A DNA stretch of 14,196 bases, taken from positions 1-14,196 of the forward strand of contig JAJFUG010000089.1 of the NCBI GenBank assembly GCA_021372515.1, in the 5' to 3' direction. The notes under the pieces were generated by a model. It did not search any database and was not told where the DNA came from. It worked only from the letters and a program-made list of their open reading frames with translations. This document shows positions 6,977 to 13,532 of this stretch, in pieces. Origin of the DNA: a bacterium. GTDB taxonomy: Bacteria; Gemmatimonadota; Glassbacteria; GWA2-58-10. The translations under genes and the position numbers were made by a program. Positions within the stretch are counted from its first letter, which is position 1. Every line of letters begins with the position of its first letter.

Positions 6977-7536
6977 TAATATTTACCCAAAACATCATTT
7001 AATGCTTCAACCGATTCAATTTCCTCCCTTATCGATTCAATCTCTTCTTTTCTTTTACCTACGGCGGATAAAATGTCCTCTTCTCTGATAGGCTCACAAG
7101 AAGAACCGGGGTCTTTCCATTCAGGAATATTATCGTGGCAATATTGAATCATTTCTCCAAGTGTGTATCTGGCAAATTGAAATGACAATTTGTCAATAAG
7201 ATTAATTTCAAACTCGCTCAATTCATCCGTGCCGGGATTCTTTGTAATAAATAAGTCGTATTTGCGCTTTATAATATGCGCATTCCAGACTGATTGAATC
7301 TCTTCCTGTAAAACTTGGTTTTTAATTAACTCGTATACGTTACTTAAAATAGGACCCTTTGGCAAAGAATAAAACCTGTCTCCAGAAATTGGCCTTTCAA
7401 TGGTTTTCAAGGAATCCCTGTCGGCCAGATACATTAATTTGAGTAATTTAGTATAATTGAGCCCCCCCCCGTTATTCTGAATAAATCTACAAGCCATTTG
7501 CAAAGTTTTCTCAAAATCAAATCTAGATCGAATCAT
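6976..7536 (-). CDS. Panacea-domain (DUF4065, SocA-like) putative antitoxin
   Basis: The product is 186 residues. It has the Panacea hallmarks: the N-terminal KLLKLMYLADR helix (about 29-39) after a GGGLNY turn, followed by SGDRFYSLPKGPILSNVYELI (about 50-70), corresponding to the family's GP-x-x-x-x-x-Y segment. A helical middle with FQFARYTLGEMIQYCH (about 113-128) follows, then a Glu-rich C-terminal coiled-coil-like tail (about 155-180). Panacea proteins act as antitoxins in PanAT modules, where the domain neutralises unrelated toxins, and in SocAB as a proteolysis adaptor. The start at 7534-7536 is supported by GGAGG six bases upstream. It is AT-rich unlike the flanking genes and overlaps the putative toxin by one base. 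Codons 23-25 are an uninterrupted run of nine G, so a slip there would truncate the protein near residue 25. Confidence 0.82.
   Translation of the reverse strand: MIRSRFDFEKTLQMACRFIQNNGGGLNYTKLLKLMYLADRDSLKTIERPISGDRFYSLPKGPILSNVYELIKNQVLQEEIQSVWNAHIIKRKYDLFITKNPGTDELSEFEINLIDKLSFQFARYTLGEMIQYCHDNIPEWKDPGSSCEPIREEDILSAVGKRKEEIESIREEIESVEALNDVLGKY
7462..7470 (-). repeat. Nine-G homopolymer inside the antitoxin reading frame
   Basis: Nine C on the plus strand read as GGG GGG GGG in the antitoxin gene (Gly23-Gly25), in an otherwise AT-rich gene. Runs of this length are typical sites of slipped-strand mispairing and also of assembly or sequencing error. With nine bases the frame is open; eight or ten would break it. 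Confidence 0.9.
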
Positions 7537-7623
7537 TTTAAACCTCCGCGATTACAGTAGAGTAGTTGCTTTTCACTTACTCCCTCAATCGCCTCCTCGA
7601 CACCAATAAAGCCTTACATTATG

Positions 7624-7651
7624 TCTATAGATCAGGTTTTAACGCCTTCAA
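7624..7651 (-). promoter_or_regulatory. Candidate promoter of the Panacea toxin-antitoxin pair
   Basis: On the minus strand TTGAAG (7646-7651) and TATAGA (7624-7629) are 16 bases apart, each matching 4/6 of the consensus, about 90 bases upstream of the antitoxin start. A seven-base direct repeat TATAGAT (plus-strand orientation, 7626-7632 and 7655-7661) overlaps the -10 and flanks the -35. It could be an operator for autoregulation, but this is weak pattern evidence. The rest of 7537-7747 holds no further gene that I can support. Confidence 0.3.
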
Positions 7652-7747
7652 ACATATAGATACTCGAAATTCATATCAGAATCAACATTTATTCTGTTTA
7701 ATTATTTTTCGGCTGTATTAGCCCCAAGCTGAAGCTGAACTTTTCCC

Positions 7748-7927
7748 TTATAAGCCGTCTCTTCTGTGAATGTACAGATCGGTGCTATTTTTTTCTGCGA
7801 GAGTCTTACCGTATTTTATCGCCTCTGCCTGCTTATCGAACACCTTGGTGGCCTTGACAGACCCCGTTTTCCTGACACTCCAGCCACCGTTGCGATGTGG
7901 AGAGACATGCTGGCTATCTTGTTTCAT
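7748..7927 (-). CDS. DUF2188 domain-containing small protein
   Basis: The product is 59 residues and matches the short DUF2188 family: HVSPHRNGGWSVRKTGS, a KATKVFDKQAEAIKYGKTLA helix and the ending DLYIHRRDG. The family's biochemical function is unknown to me. It is basic, soluble and has no signal. The start at 7925-7927 is chosen over an in-frame codon 51 bases upstream because GGAGG lies five bases before it. The protein stops right after the IHRRDG motif, whereas family members often continue with a short polar tail, so it may be slightly truncated by the TAA at 7748-7750. It shares strand, base composition and ribosome-site style (GGAGGTT) with the downstream antitoxin gene, 211 bases away. 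Read-through from its strong promoter could reach the toxin-antitoxin pair. Confidence 0.8.
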   Translation of the reverse strand: MKQDSQHVSPHRNGGWSVRKTGSVKATKVFDKQAEAIKYGKTLAEKNSTDLYIHRRDGL

Positions 7928-7982
7928 GCTAACCTCCGAATATCTTCTTCCTCTGTGTCCAGCACCAGAACGACCCATTAAT

Positions 7983-8012
7983 ATTATAACGCGGTCTTTG
8001 AAGGTTCAACAA
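7983..8012 (-). promoter_or_regulatory. Promoter of the DUF2188 gene with perfect -10 and overlapping dyad
   Basis: On the minus strand TATAAT (7983-7988) is a perfect -10 box. TTGTTG (8007-8012) lies 18 bases upstream, or TTGAAC 15 bases upstream. The spacer contains the dyad TTGAA-GG-TTCAA (7998-8009), a plausible repressor site. It lies 55 bases upstream of the DUF2188 start and directly after the stop of the DUF4091 lipoprotein gene. Confidence 0.55.
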
Positions 8013-8035
8013 TAATGTAAGACCTCACGAAATAC

Positions 8036-9634
8036 TTACCGAATCTCTTGCTGGTTGTTCCCCACCCTCTTCTCTATCTCCTGTGCAATCCTGTCGCGTG
8101 TACTCATAAGAAGCGCCGGGTCGCTGCTGAACACCCGTGTCCCAGCCACCAGCTCCGCAGGCACCACGGCCTCTCCGCCCAGGCTCTTGAGCAGGGCCAG
8201 GTACTCGTAATCCTCGAATCCGTCGCGCAAGCACTCCAGCCGGACCGAGGACAGCGGGCCACCGTCCTTGTCCGGATACAGCAGATACCCGTCGCCATTG
8301 TAGTCCAGGAATGTGTTGGCCTTCCAGCCGCCGCGCAGGCCCGGCGAGCCGGTGTTGCCGTTCCAGTGGTTCGGGCACCAGTACTCGAACCCGCCCACCC
8401 CCTCTTTCCAGAGGATCCAGCCGATGATGCGCCGGTCTATGGAGGGGTATTCGAGGTAGTTGTTCGGGTGCTCGACCGGCCAGCAGCAGATCGCCATCCA
8501 GGCCTCATCCCCGGCCGCCACGCGAGCCTCAACCCCGGTGGAGTCGTACTGCTGCACGTAGACATCCCAGGTGTCGGCGAAACCGGCCATGGCGCGCACG
8601 CCCTCCGGGATGTTGAGGCACTGGATCACCTTGAGCCGCGGGTCCACGGACTTCACCAGCTCGTAGTTACGGCGGGCCAGGGGCCAGTGCTTGCGGTCCA
8701 CCTCGTCGTAGTTGTACACGTAGGCCACCCCGCTGTCCAGCCAGCCGCGCGGCCCGAAACGTTTCACATATGAGGCCAGCCGCGCGCGCAGCGAGTCGAG
8801 GTAGCCGGGGGTGTACTCATCCCGGCCCGTGTCCTTGAGCGAGCGGATGTTCTCCAGGATGAAACAGTTCATGCCGCGGTCCATGCAATACTGCAGGGTC
8901 TCGTCGCTCAGGTCCAGGCGGCCGCCGGGCCCCAGGCGGTGCCGCAGCAGGATGTCATAGTAGGCGAGCCAGCGCTCGCGCTCGGCTTTCAGGTTTTCCA
9001 CATCCCGCGCCCGGTCCACCTCGAACGCCGAGCTGCCATCCGTTGGCTCGACCCAGGTGAGGGTCTTGAGGCTGTGTTTCCCGGGCAGGGAGAACCCCCA
9101 CACGCGGACCGTGAGCGGAAGTGCCGCCCGTCCGCCGCCCGCGCAGGTGACCTCCAGGCTGCCGTGGTACTCACCCTTGGGCGTGCCCGCGGGCACGTGC
9201 ACCGTGACCCAGACCGGCTGCACCTGGCCCGAGTCCACCGGGAAAGTTTCCATATTCAGAAGAGGATCGGGCCACCAGCCCAGGGAACTGGGGTACTGCT
9301 TGCTTATGACCGTGGTCTCGATATAGCCCACCGGGTTGAGCGTGATCTCGGCAGCCGGGATCTCGCCCGCGGGGCCTTTCAACGCCGAGGCCGTGCAGCG
9401 CACCGAATCCAGGGAGCGGCGCAGGCCGTGCAGCACGAGCTGGAACGACTCGTACTCGCCGCCCGCGGCGGAGATCGCGGCGCTGTCGGCGGCCAGCGTG
9501 CTGTCCAGGGGAGAGTCGAACGGAACCCGGACCAGGCTGGAGATTGCGCTCAGACGGAACGGCGGCGCCGTGGCGGCGCAACCCAGGACAACCAGCAAGA
9601 CAAGCGGCAAGGCGAAATAAAATGAGTTTTTCAT
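8036..9634 (-). CDS. DUF4091 / GH123-like glycoside hydrolase-family lipoprotein
   Basis: This 532-residue protein is probably a lipid-anchored, envelope-located glycan hydrolase or binding protein. Residues 1-18 are a lipoprotein signal peptide with lipobox VLGC (Cys19). An N-terminal beta-rich domain (about 25-180) includes GGEYESFQLVL and PKGEYHGSLEV, the accessory domain usual before this kind of catalytic barrel. The central region (about 200-400) contains YNYDEVDRKHW, with an Asp310-Glu311 pair; adjacent Asp-Glu residues are the catalytic pair of GH123 beta-N-acetylgalactosaminidases. The C-terminal DUF4091 domain (about 401-482) has RRIIGWILWKEGVGGFEYW, then GDGYLLYPDKDGG and SVRLECLRDGFEDYEYLALL. 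Activity and substrate cannot be read from sequence. The ATG at 9632-9634 has a weak GGGAAG site upstream. It stands alone, separated from gcvT by a terminator and a palindromic element. Confidence 0.83.
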   Translation of the reverse strand: MKNSFYFALPLVLLVVLGCAATAPPFRLSAISSLVRVPFDSPLDSTLAADSAAISAAGGEYESFQLVLHGLRRSLDSVRCTASALKGPAGEIPAAEITLNPVGYIETTVISKQYPSSLGWWPDPLLNMETFPVDSGQVQPVWVTVHVPAGTPKGEYHGSLEVTCAGGGRAALPLTVRVWGFSLPGKHSLKTLTWVEPTDGSSAFEVDRARDVENLKAERERWLAYYDILLRHRLGPGGRLDLSDETLQYCMDRGMNCFILENIRSLKDTGRDEYTPGYLDSLRARLASYVKRFGPRGWLDSGVAYVYNYDEVDRKHWPLARRNYELVKSVDPRLKVIQCLNIPEGVRAMAGFADTWDVYVQQYDSTGVEARVAAGDEAWMAICCWPVEHPNNYLEYPSIDRRIIGWILWKEGVGGFEYWCPNHWNGNTGSPGLRGGWKANTFLDYNGDGYLLYPDKDGGPLSSVRLECLRDGFEDYEYLALLKSLGGEAVVPAELVAGTRVFSSDPALLMSTRDRIAQEIEKRVGNNQQEIR

Positions 9635-9664
9635 TATTCGCTTCCCAAGAGTGTTAGGAGCAAA

Positions 9665-9718
9665 TGTAAGGGCGGACCCATGCGTCCGCCCGGGCGCACA
9701 CGCGGGTGCGCCCCTACA
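9665..9718. repeat. Twin-hairpin palindromic intergenic element (REP-like)
   Basis: Two perfect 8-bp stems stand side by side: GGGCGGAC/GTCCGCCC (9670-9677 with 9684-9691) and GGGCGCAC/GTGCGCCC (9692-9699 with 9706-9713), each with a six-base loop. The outer ends, TGTAAGGGCG and the complement of CGCCCCTACA, match at 9 of 10 positions, so the whole unit is also an imperfect inverted repeat. There is no T run after either stem on either strand. This resembles the dispersed REP-type or short mobile palindromes scattered between genes of many GC-rich bacteria. Only one copy is visible here, so dispersal is inferred. Confidence 0.65.
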
Positions 9719-9764
9719 CGAACAAAAATCTACTGGGCTTTCAGGCCTTTTCCGGTGACGGTCT

Positions 9765-9811
9765 TAAAACAGAAGCGGCACCCTCAGTTTTGCTTTCGAG
9801 AATGCCGCTTC
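9765..9811 (-). terminator. Intrinsic terminator after gcvT
   Basis: On the minus strand a 9-bp perfect stem GAAGCGGCA/TGCCGCTTC (9803-9811 with 9772-9780) is followed by TGTTTTAAG. It begins 28 bases past the gcvT stop. The 22-base loop is long but can form an inner CTC/GAG pairing. The position fits the end of the hslV-hslU-argF-gcvT run. Confidence 0.6.
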
Positions 9812-9839
9812 GATATATACCACTGTCAGTGGCCGCTTA

Positions 9840-10934
9840 TCAAGCTTTGGCTGTCCCGTTCTTGTAGAACGGTATCTTGGCCACTGTCACCTTCGCCTCG
9901 CGCTTGCCGCGCAGGCTGAGCATAAGCTCCGAGCCCGGCTCGGCCAGGACCGCGGGCAGATAGGCCGTGCCCACGCCGTAACCCAGCGACGGCGCCGGGC
10001 CGCCCGAAAGCACCGTGGCCACGGTCCGGCCCTCGTGCAGCAACTCGTAGCCCTGGCGCGGGATGTCTTTCTCCGAGGCGGTGAACCCGCGCAGACGGAC
10101 TTTCAGCCCCTCCTTTTTCTGCCGCAGAAGCGCCTCGCGGCCGCAGAAAGAGGGCTTGTCCAAGTCGACCGCCCAACCCAGGCCGGCCTCCAGCGGGGTG
10201 TGGTCCGTACCCAGCTCGTGGCCGTACAGCGGGTAACCCACCTCCAGGCGCAGCGTGTCGCGCGCGCCCAGTCCGCAGGGCACGGCACCGGCCTTGACCA
10301 GCTCGCGCCAGAGAGTCACCGCGGCGCCGGATGGCACGTAGACCTCGTAGCCCAGCTCGCCGGTGTAGCCGGTGCGGCTCACGATCAGCTCCAGGCCCTT
10401 CCAGACCACTCGGCGCATCCAATAATAGGCCAGGCCCTGGAGGTTCACGTTTACCACCCGCTCCAGCATCCCGCGCGACTGCGGACCCTGCAGGGCGATC
10501 AGAGCAAACTTGTCGGAATCGTCGTACAGCTCGGCCCCGGCCCGGGCGGCTGCCTGCGCGATCCGGGCGAAATCGGCCTCGCGGTTGGCGGCGTTGACCA
10601 CGATCAGCCAGTGGTCCGGCTGACGGCCGACCAGAAGGTCTTCCAGCACGCCGCCCTGCTCGTTCAGCATCAGGGTGTAGAGCCAGTGGCCCTCGGTCAG
10701 TGCGCTGGCCCGGCCGGTGAACAGCCCGTCCAGGGCCTCGGCCGCCCGCGCGCCCTCCATCCGGTAGCGTCCCATGTGGGAAACATCGAAAATGCCAGCC
10801 GCGGACCGCACGGCGCGGTGTTCCTCCAGGATGCCGGAGAAGCTGACCGCCATCTCCCAGCCGGCGAACGGCACCAGACGGCCCCCGGCCTGACGCTGGG
10901 CCTCGAACAATGGTGTACGTTTCAATTCACTCAT
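9840..10934 (-). CDS. gcvT: Aminomethyltransferase, glycine cleavage system T protein
   Basis: GcvT transfers the methylene group of glycine from the H-protein lipoyl arm to tetrahydrofolate, releasing ammonia. At 364 residues it is full length. Visible motifs are FAGWEMAV (23-30), GIFDVSHMG (47-55), NEQGGVLEDL with the conserved Asp99 that corresponds to the catalytic Asp of this family (91-100), SRTGYTGELGYEVYV (186-200), GLGARDTLRLEVGYPLYGHEL (221-241) and TPLEAGLGWAVDL (246-258). The start is supported by GGGAGG seven bases upstream. It overlaps the end of argF by four bases (ATGA), which indicates translational coupling. The partner genes gcvH and gcvP are not in the window. YgfZ-like folate proteins share the fold, but the intact active-site region and length favour GcvT. 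Confidence 0.95.
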   Translation of the reverse strand: MSELKRTPLFEAQRQAGGRLVPFAGWEMAVSFSGILEEHRAVRSAAGIFDVSHMGRYRMEGARAAEALDGLFTGRASALTEGHWLYTLMLNEQGGVLEDLLVGRQPDHWLIVVNAANREADFARIAQAAARAGAELYDDSDKFALIALQGPQSRGMLERVVNVNLQGLAYYWMRRVVWKGLELIVSRTGYTGELGYEVYVPSGAAVTLWRELVKAGAVPCGLGARDTLRLEVGYPLYGHELGTDHTPLEAGLGWAVDLDKPSFCGREALLRQKKEGLKVRLRGFTASEKDIPRQGYELLHEGRTVATVLSGGPAPSLGYGVGTAYLPAVLAEPGSELMLSLRGKREAKVTVAKIPFYKNGTAKA

Positions 10935-11893
10935 TTTCCAGCCTCCCGTACCAGACGCTCGGCCAGGGCCGGGTCCATCAGACTGAGGATCACGGCTTTC
11001 TGGGCGTGCAGACGGTTCTCGGCCTGATCGAACACCCGGCTGTGCGGACCGTCGATCACCTCATCCGTGATCTCCTCCCCGCGGTGCGCGGGCAGGCAGT
11101 GCAGCACATAATGTTCCTTCGCGGCCAGGGACAGGAGCTGCGCGTTGACCTGGAAGCTCCGGAAAGCCTGCTCGCGGTTCTGTTTCTCGGCCTCCTGGCC
11201 CATGCTGGTCCAGACATCCGTGTAGATGAAATCGGCCCCGCGTACAGCCTCGGCCGGATCGTGGCAGACTGTCAACCGTCCTCCCGAGGCGGCGCAGAGA
11301 GTGCGCGCCCGCGCGACAAAACACTCCCTCGGGGCATAGCCCGGCGGGTTGGCCACGGCCAGGTCCAGACCAAGGGCGCCGCAGATCAAGAGCAGCGAGT
11401 TGCAGACATTGTTCCCATCGCCGATGAAAGCCAGCCGCACGTGCGGAAAACGCGGGCCTGCCAGCTCGCACACGGTCTGAATGTCGGCCACGGCCTGGCA
11501 GGGGTGCTCCATGTCGCAGAGGCCGTTGATCAGCGGCAGGCGCATGTTGGCGGCTAACTCGCGCACGGTGGCGTTCTTGTAGACCCGGGCGACCACGATA
11601 TCGACCCAGCGCTCCAGGTTGCGCGCCAGATCGGGCACGCTCTCGCGCCCTCCCAGGCGCACTCCGGGGGGCTGGCCCTCCAAGGCATGCCCGCCCAGTT
11701 CGACCATCGCCAGCTCGAACGTGACCCGCGTGCGCAGGCTGGGCTTCTCGAAGATCATGGCCATGCTGCGGCCGGCCAGGGGACGGATGTCGCGCGCACT
11801 CTTACGTACGGACTTGAGCCAGCCGGCCAGGAGGATAAGGTCGTGCAACTGCGTTGGAGTGAAATCGTCAATGGAAACAAAGTCTTTTTTCAT
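10931..11893 (-). CDS. argF: Ornithine carbamoyltransferase
   Basis: The enzyme joins carbamoyl phosphate and ornithine to give citrulline in cytosolic arginine synthesis. The product is 320 residues, the family norm. Carbamoyl-phosphate motif PSLRTR (51-56) carries Leu in place of the common Thr, a variant I have met in other bacterial OTCs. HPCQ (130-133), the ornithine-loop residues DVWTSMG (226-232) and HCLPAHRGEEI (265-275) are present, and the end VFDQAENRLHAQKAV is typical of OTC. These favour OTC over acetylornithine or aspartate carbamoyltransferases. The ATG at 11891-11893 is preferred to the GTG one codon upstream because GGGAAGAG sits at a better distance. It lies 55 bases after hslU and overlaps gcvT by four bases. 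Confidence 0.95.
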   Translation of the reverse strand: MKKDFVSIDDFTPTQLHDLILLAGWLKSVRKSARDIRPLAGRSMAMIFEKPSLRTRVTFELAMVELGGHALEGQPPGVRLGGRESVPDLARNLERWVDIVVARVYKNATVRELAANMRLPLINGLCDMEHPCQAVADIQTVCELAGPRFPHVRLAFIGDGNNVCNSLLLICGALGLDLAVANPPGYAPRECFVARARTLCAASGGRLTVCHDPAEAVRGADFIYTDVWTSMGQEAEKQNREQAFRSFQVNAQLLSLAAKEHYVLHCLPAHRGEEITDEVIDGPHSRVFDQAENRLHAQKAVILSLMDPALAERLVREAGK

Positions 11894-11917
11894 CACTCTT
11901 CCCGTCTGTCTCAGGGT

Positions 11918-11948
11918 GACGGCAAAGGCCCGCAGGGAAGTGGCGGGC
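11918..11948 (-). terminator. Weak hairpin between hslU and argF (possible attenuator)
   Basis: Directly after the hslU stop a 6-bp GC-only stem GCCCGC/GCGGGC (11943-11948 with 11928-11933, nine-base loop) is followed on the minus strand by CTTTGCC. The T run is short, so it would at most reduce read-through from hslU into argF. Confidence 0.3.
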
Positions 11949-13508
11949 TTACAGTATGTACTTGCGAAGGTCCTCGTCCTGGACCAGCTTTTCCAGGCGC
12001 TGGCGGACCGTGTCGCGACTGATCGAAACGTAGCGCTCGGGCTTGTCCGGCAGGTCGAACAGCAGTTGCTCCATCAGCGAGAACATCACCGTGTGCAACC
12101 GCCGCGCCCCGATGTTCTCCAGGCGCTGGTTCAGCAGGAACGCCATCCGGGCGATCTCGCGGATCGCATCCTGCGAATAGGTCACCTCGGCGCCCTCGGT
12201 GCGCAGCAGCTCCTGGTATTGCTTGATCAACGCGTTCTTAGGCTCGGTGAGGATGCGGACAAAGTCCTCCTCGGTCAGCGACTCCAGCTCCACCCGGATC
12301 GGGAACCGTCCCTGCAGCTCAGGGATCATGTCGCTGGGCTTGGACTGGTGGAACGCCCCGGCGGCGATGAACAGAATGTGATCGGTGCGCACCAGACCGT
12401 ACTTGGTCGGCACGTTGGAGCCCTCGACAATGGGCAGAAGGTCGCGCTGGACGCCCTCGCGCGAGACATCCGGACCGGTCTTGGAGGGCGGCCCGGCGAT
12501 CTTGTCGATCTCGTCCAGGAACACGATCCCGGTCTCCTCGACCCGGTCGATGGCCTCGTTGATCATGTCCTCCACGTCGATCAGCTTCTGCATCTCCTCC
12601 TGGGTCAGGATGCGCCGGGCCTCGGCCACGCTGACCTCGCGCTTTTTCTTGCGCCTGGGCAACATGTCCTCGAGCATCTCGGCAAAATTGACATCCATGT
12701 CCTCCAGGCTCATGTTGTTCATAAACTCCATCAGGGGCGCCCCCCGTCCGCTCACCTCGATCTCCACCTTGCGCTCCTCCAAGAGGCCCTCTCGCAACTG
12801 CTGGCGCAGTTTCTCGCGGCTGCGCTCGCGGCGTTTCTCGGCCTCGGCCTGCTGCTCGGGGGAGTCGGTCTCAGCGGCCGGGGCGACAGCGGCCTCATCC
12901 AGTGGCTCGACCAGGGCCTCCACGCTGCGGCTTTCCTCGCCGGACGGTTGCCCGGCAGCAGCCGGCTGGGACACCTGGCGCCGGGGAAGCGGCGGCAGAA
13001 GGAGGTTGAGGATGCGCTCCTCGGCCTGCTCGCGGGCCTGCTCCTCGACATCGTCCTCCCGCTCGCCCCGCACCATCGAGACAGCCAGCTCCACCAGCTC
13101 GCGGATGATGGACTCCACGTCCCGGCCCACGTAGCCCACCTCGGTGAACTTGCTCGCCTCCACCTTGATGAAGGGGGCGCCGGCCAGACGGGCCAGGCGG
13201 CGGGCGACCTCGGTCTTGCCCACCCCGGTGGGGCCGATCATGATTATGTTATTGGGCATGATCTCTTCGCGCATCTCATCCGAGACGTTCTGACGCCGCC
13301 AGCGGTTGCGCATCGAAATCGCCACACTCTTTTTGGCTTTTTCCTGGCCCACGATATAACGGTCGAGCTCCTCCACGATCTGCCGCGGTGTGAACACGTT
13401 GGACAGGTCGATCAGGTCGCTCTCGGGGCCGCTTTCGGATTCGCCCCCGGTTTCGCTTGCCGTCTCCGGCCCGGCTTCGCCGGAGTCTTTCGTTTCATCG
13501 CTGCACAT
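11949..13508 (-). CDS. hslU: HslU (ClpY) AAA+ ATPase subunit of the HslVU protease
   Basis: HslU hexamers unfold substrates and feed them to HslV. Visible are VGQEKAKKSVAISMRNRWRR (53-72), Walker A GPTGVGKT (92-99), pore loop GYVG (125-128), Walker B IVFLDEID (328-335), the GRFPIRVEL segment (400-408) and the C-terminal DLRKYIL end that docks into HslV. At 519 residues it is longer than the roughly 440-450 common in the family. The excess is an acidic, low-complexity N-terminal tail (about 1-31) and an Ala/Pro/Gln/Glu-rich insert (about 178-222) within the I-domain. The ATG at 13506-13508 follows hslV by 24 bases. Its ribosome site is weak, but no better in-frame start precedes the conserved FTPRQIVEELDRYIVGQ. 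It is co-transcribed with hslV and probably with argF and gcvT. Confidence 0.96.
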   Translation of the reverse strand: MCSDETKDSGEAGPETASETGGESESGPESDLIDLSNVFTPRQIVEELDRYIVGQEKAKKSVAISMRNRWRRQNVSDEMREEIMPNNIIMIGPTGVGKTEVARRLARLAGAPFIKVEASKFTEVGYVGRDVESIIRELVELAVSMVRGEREDDVEEQAREQAEERILNLLLPPLPRRQVSQPAAAGQPSGEESRSVEALVEPLDEAAVAPAAETDSPEQQAEAEKRRERSREKLRQQLREGLLEERKVEIEVSGRGAPLMEFMNNMSLEDMDVNFAEMLEDMLPRRKKKREVSVAEARRILTQEEMQKLIDVEDMINEAIDRVEETGIVFLDEIDKIAGPPSKTGPDVSREGVQRDLLPIVEGSNVPTKYGLVRTDHILFIAAGAFHQSKPSDMIPELQGRFPIRVELESLTEEDFVRILTEPKNALIKQYQELLRTEGAEVTYSQDAIREIARMAFLLNQRLENIGARRLHTVMFSLMEQLLFDLPDKPERYVSISRDTVRQRLEKLVQDEDLRKYIL

Positions 13509-13532
13509 GTAAATTCAGCCCTGCTTCCGTGT

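Larger units (their letters stand above)
6570..8035. other. AT-rich accessory island (DUF2188 gene plus Panacea toxin-antitoxin pair)
   Basis: Base composition drops sharply between the end of the acidic-protein gene and the end of the DUF4091 gene. Two 60-base samples here (6661-6720 and 7261-7320) have 19 and 22 G/C, against 40 in a host-gene sample (12781-12840). All three genes in the island lie on the minus strand and use A/T-rich codons. No transposase, integrase, tRNA or obvious flanking direct repeat was seen, so the edges are set only by composition. Horizontal acquisition is inferred. Confidence 0.7.

Noticed and set aside
7766-8015. Small plus-strand frames (71 and 81 codons) over the DUF2188 gene
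   Set aside because: The minus frame matches DUF2188 with a GGAGG site; the plus frames have no homology signal and overlap it fully.
8015-8040. Possible terminator after the DUF4091 lipoprotein (GTAAG/CTTAC)
   Set aside because: Only a 5-bp AT-containing stem with a 13-base loop and no T run; not supportable.
8939-9625. 228-codon plus-strand frame opposite the DUF4091 lipoprotein
   Set aside because: The lipoprotein frame has a lipobox and domain motifs; the opposite frame has none.
10035-11027. 330-codon plus-strand frame across gcvT and argF
   Set aside because: It runs antisense to two textbook enzymes and shows no recognisable sequence or ribosome site.
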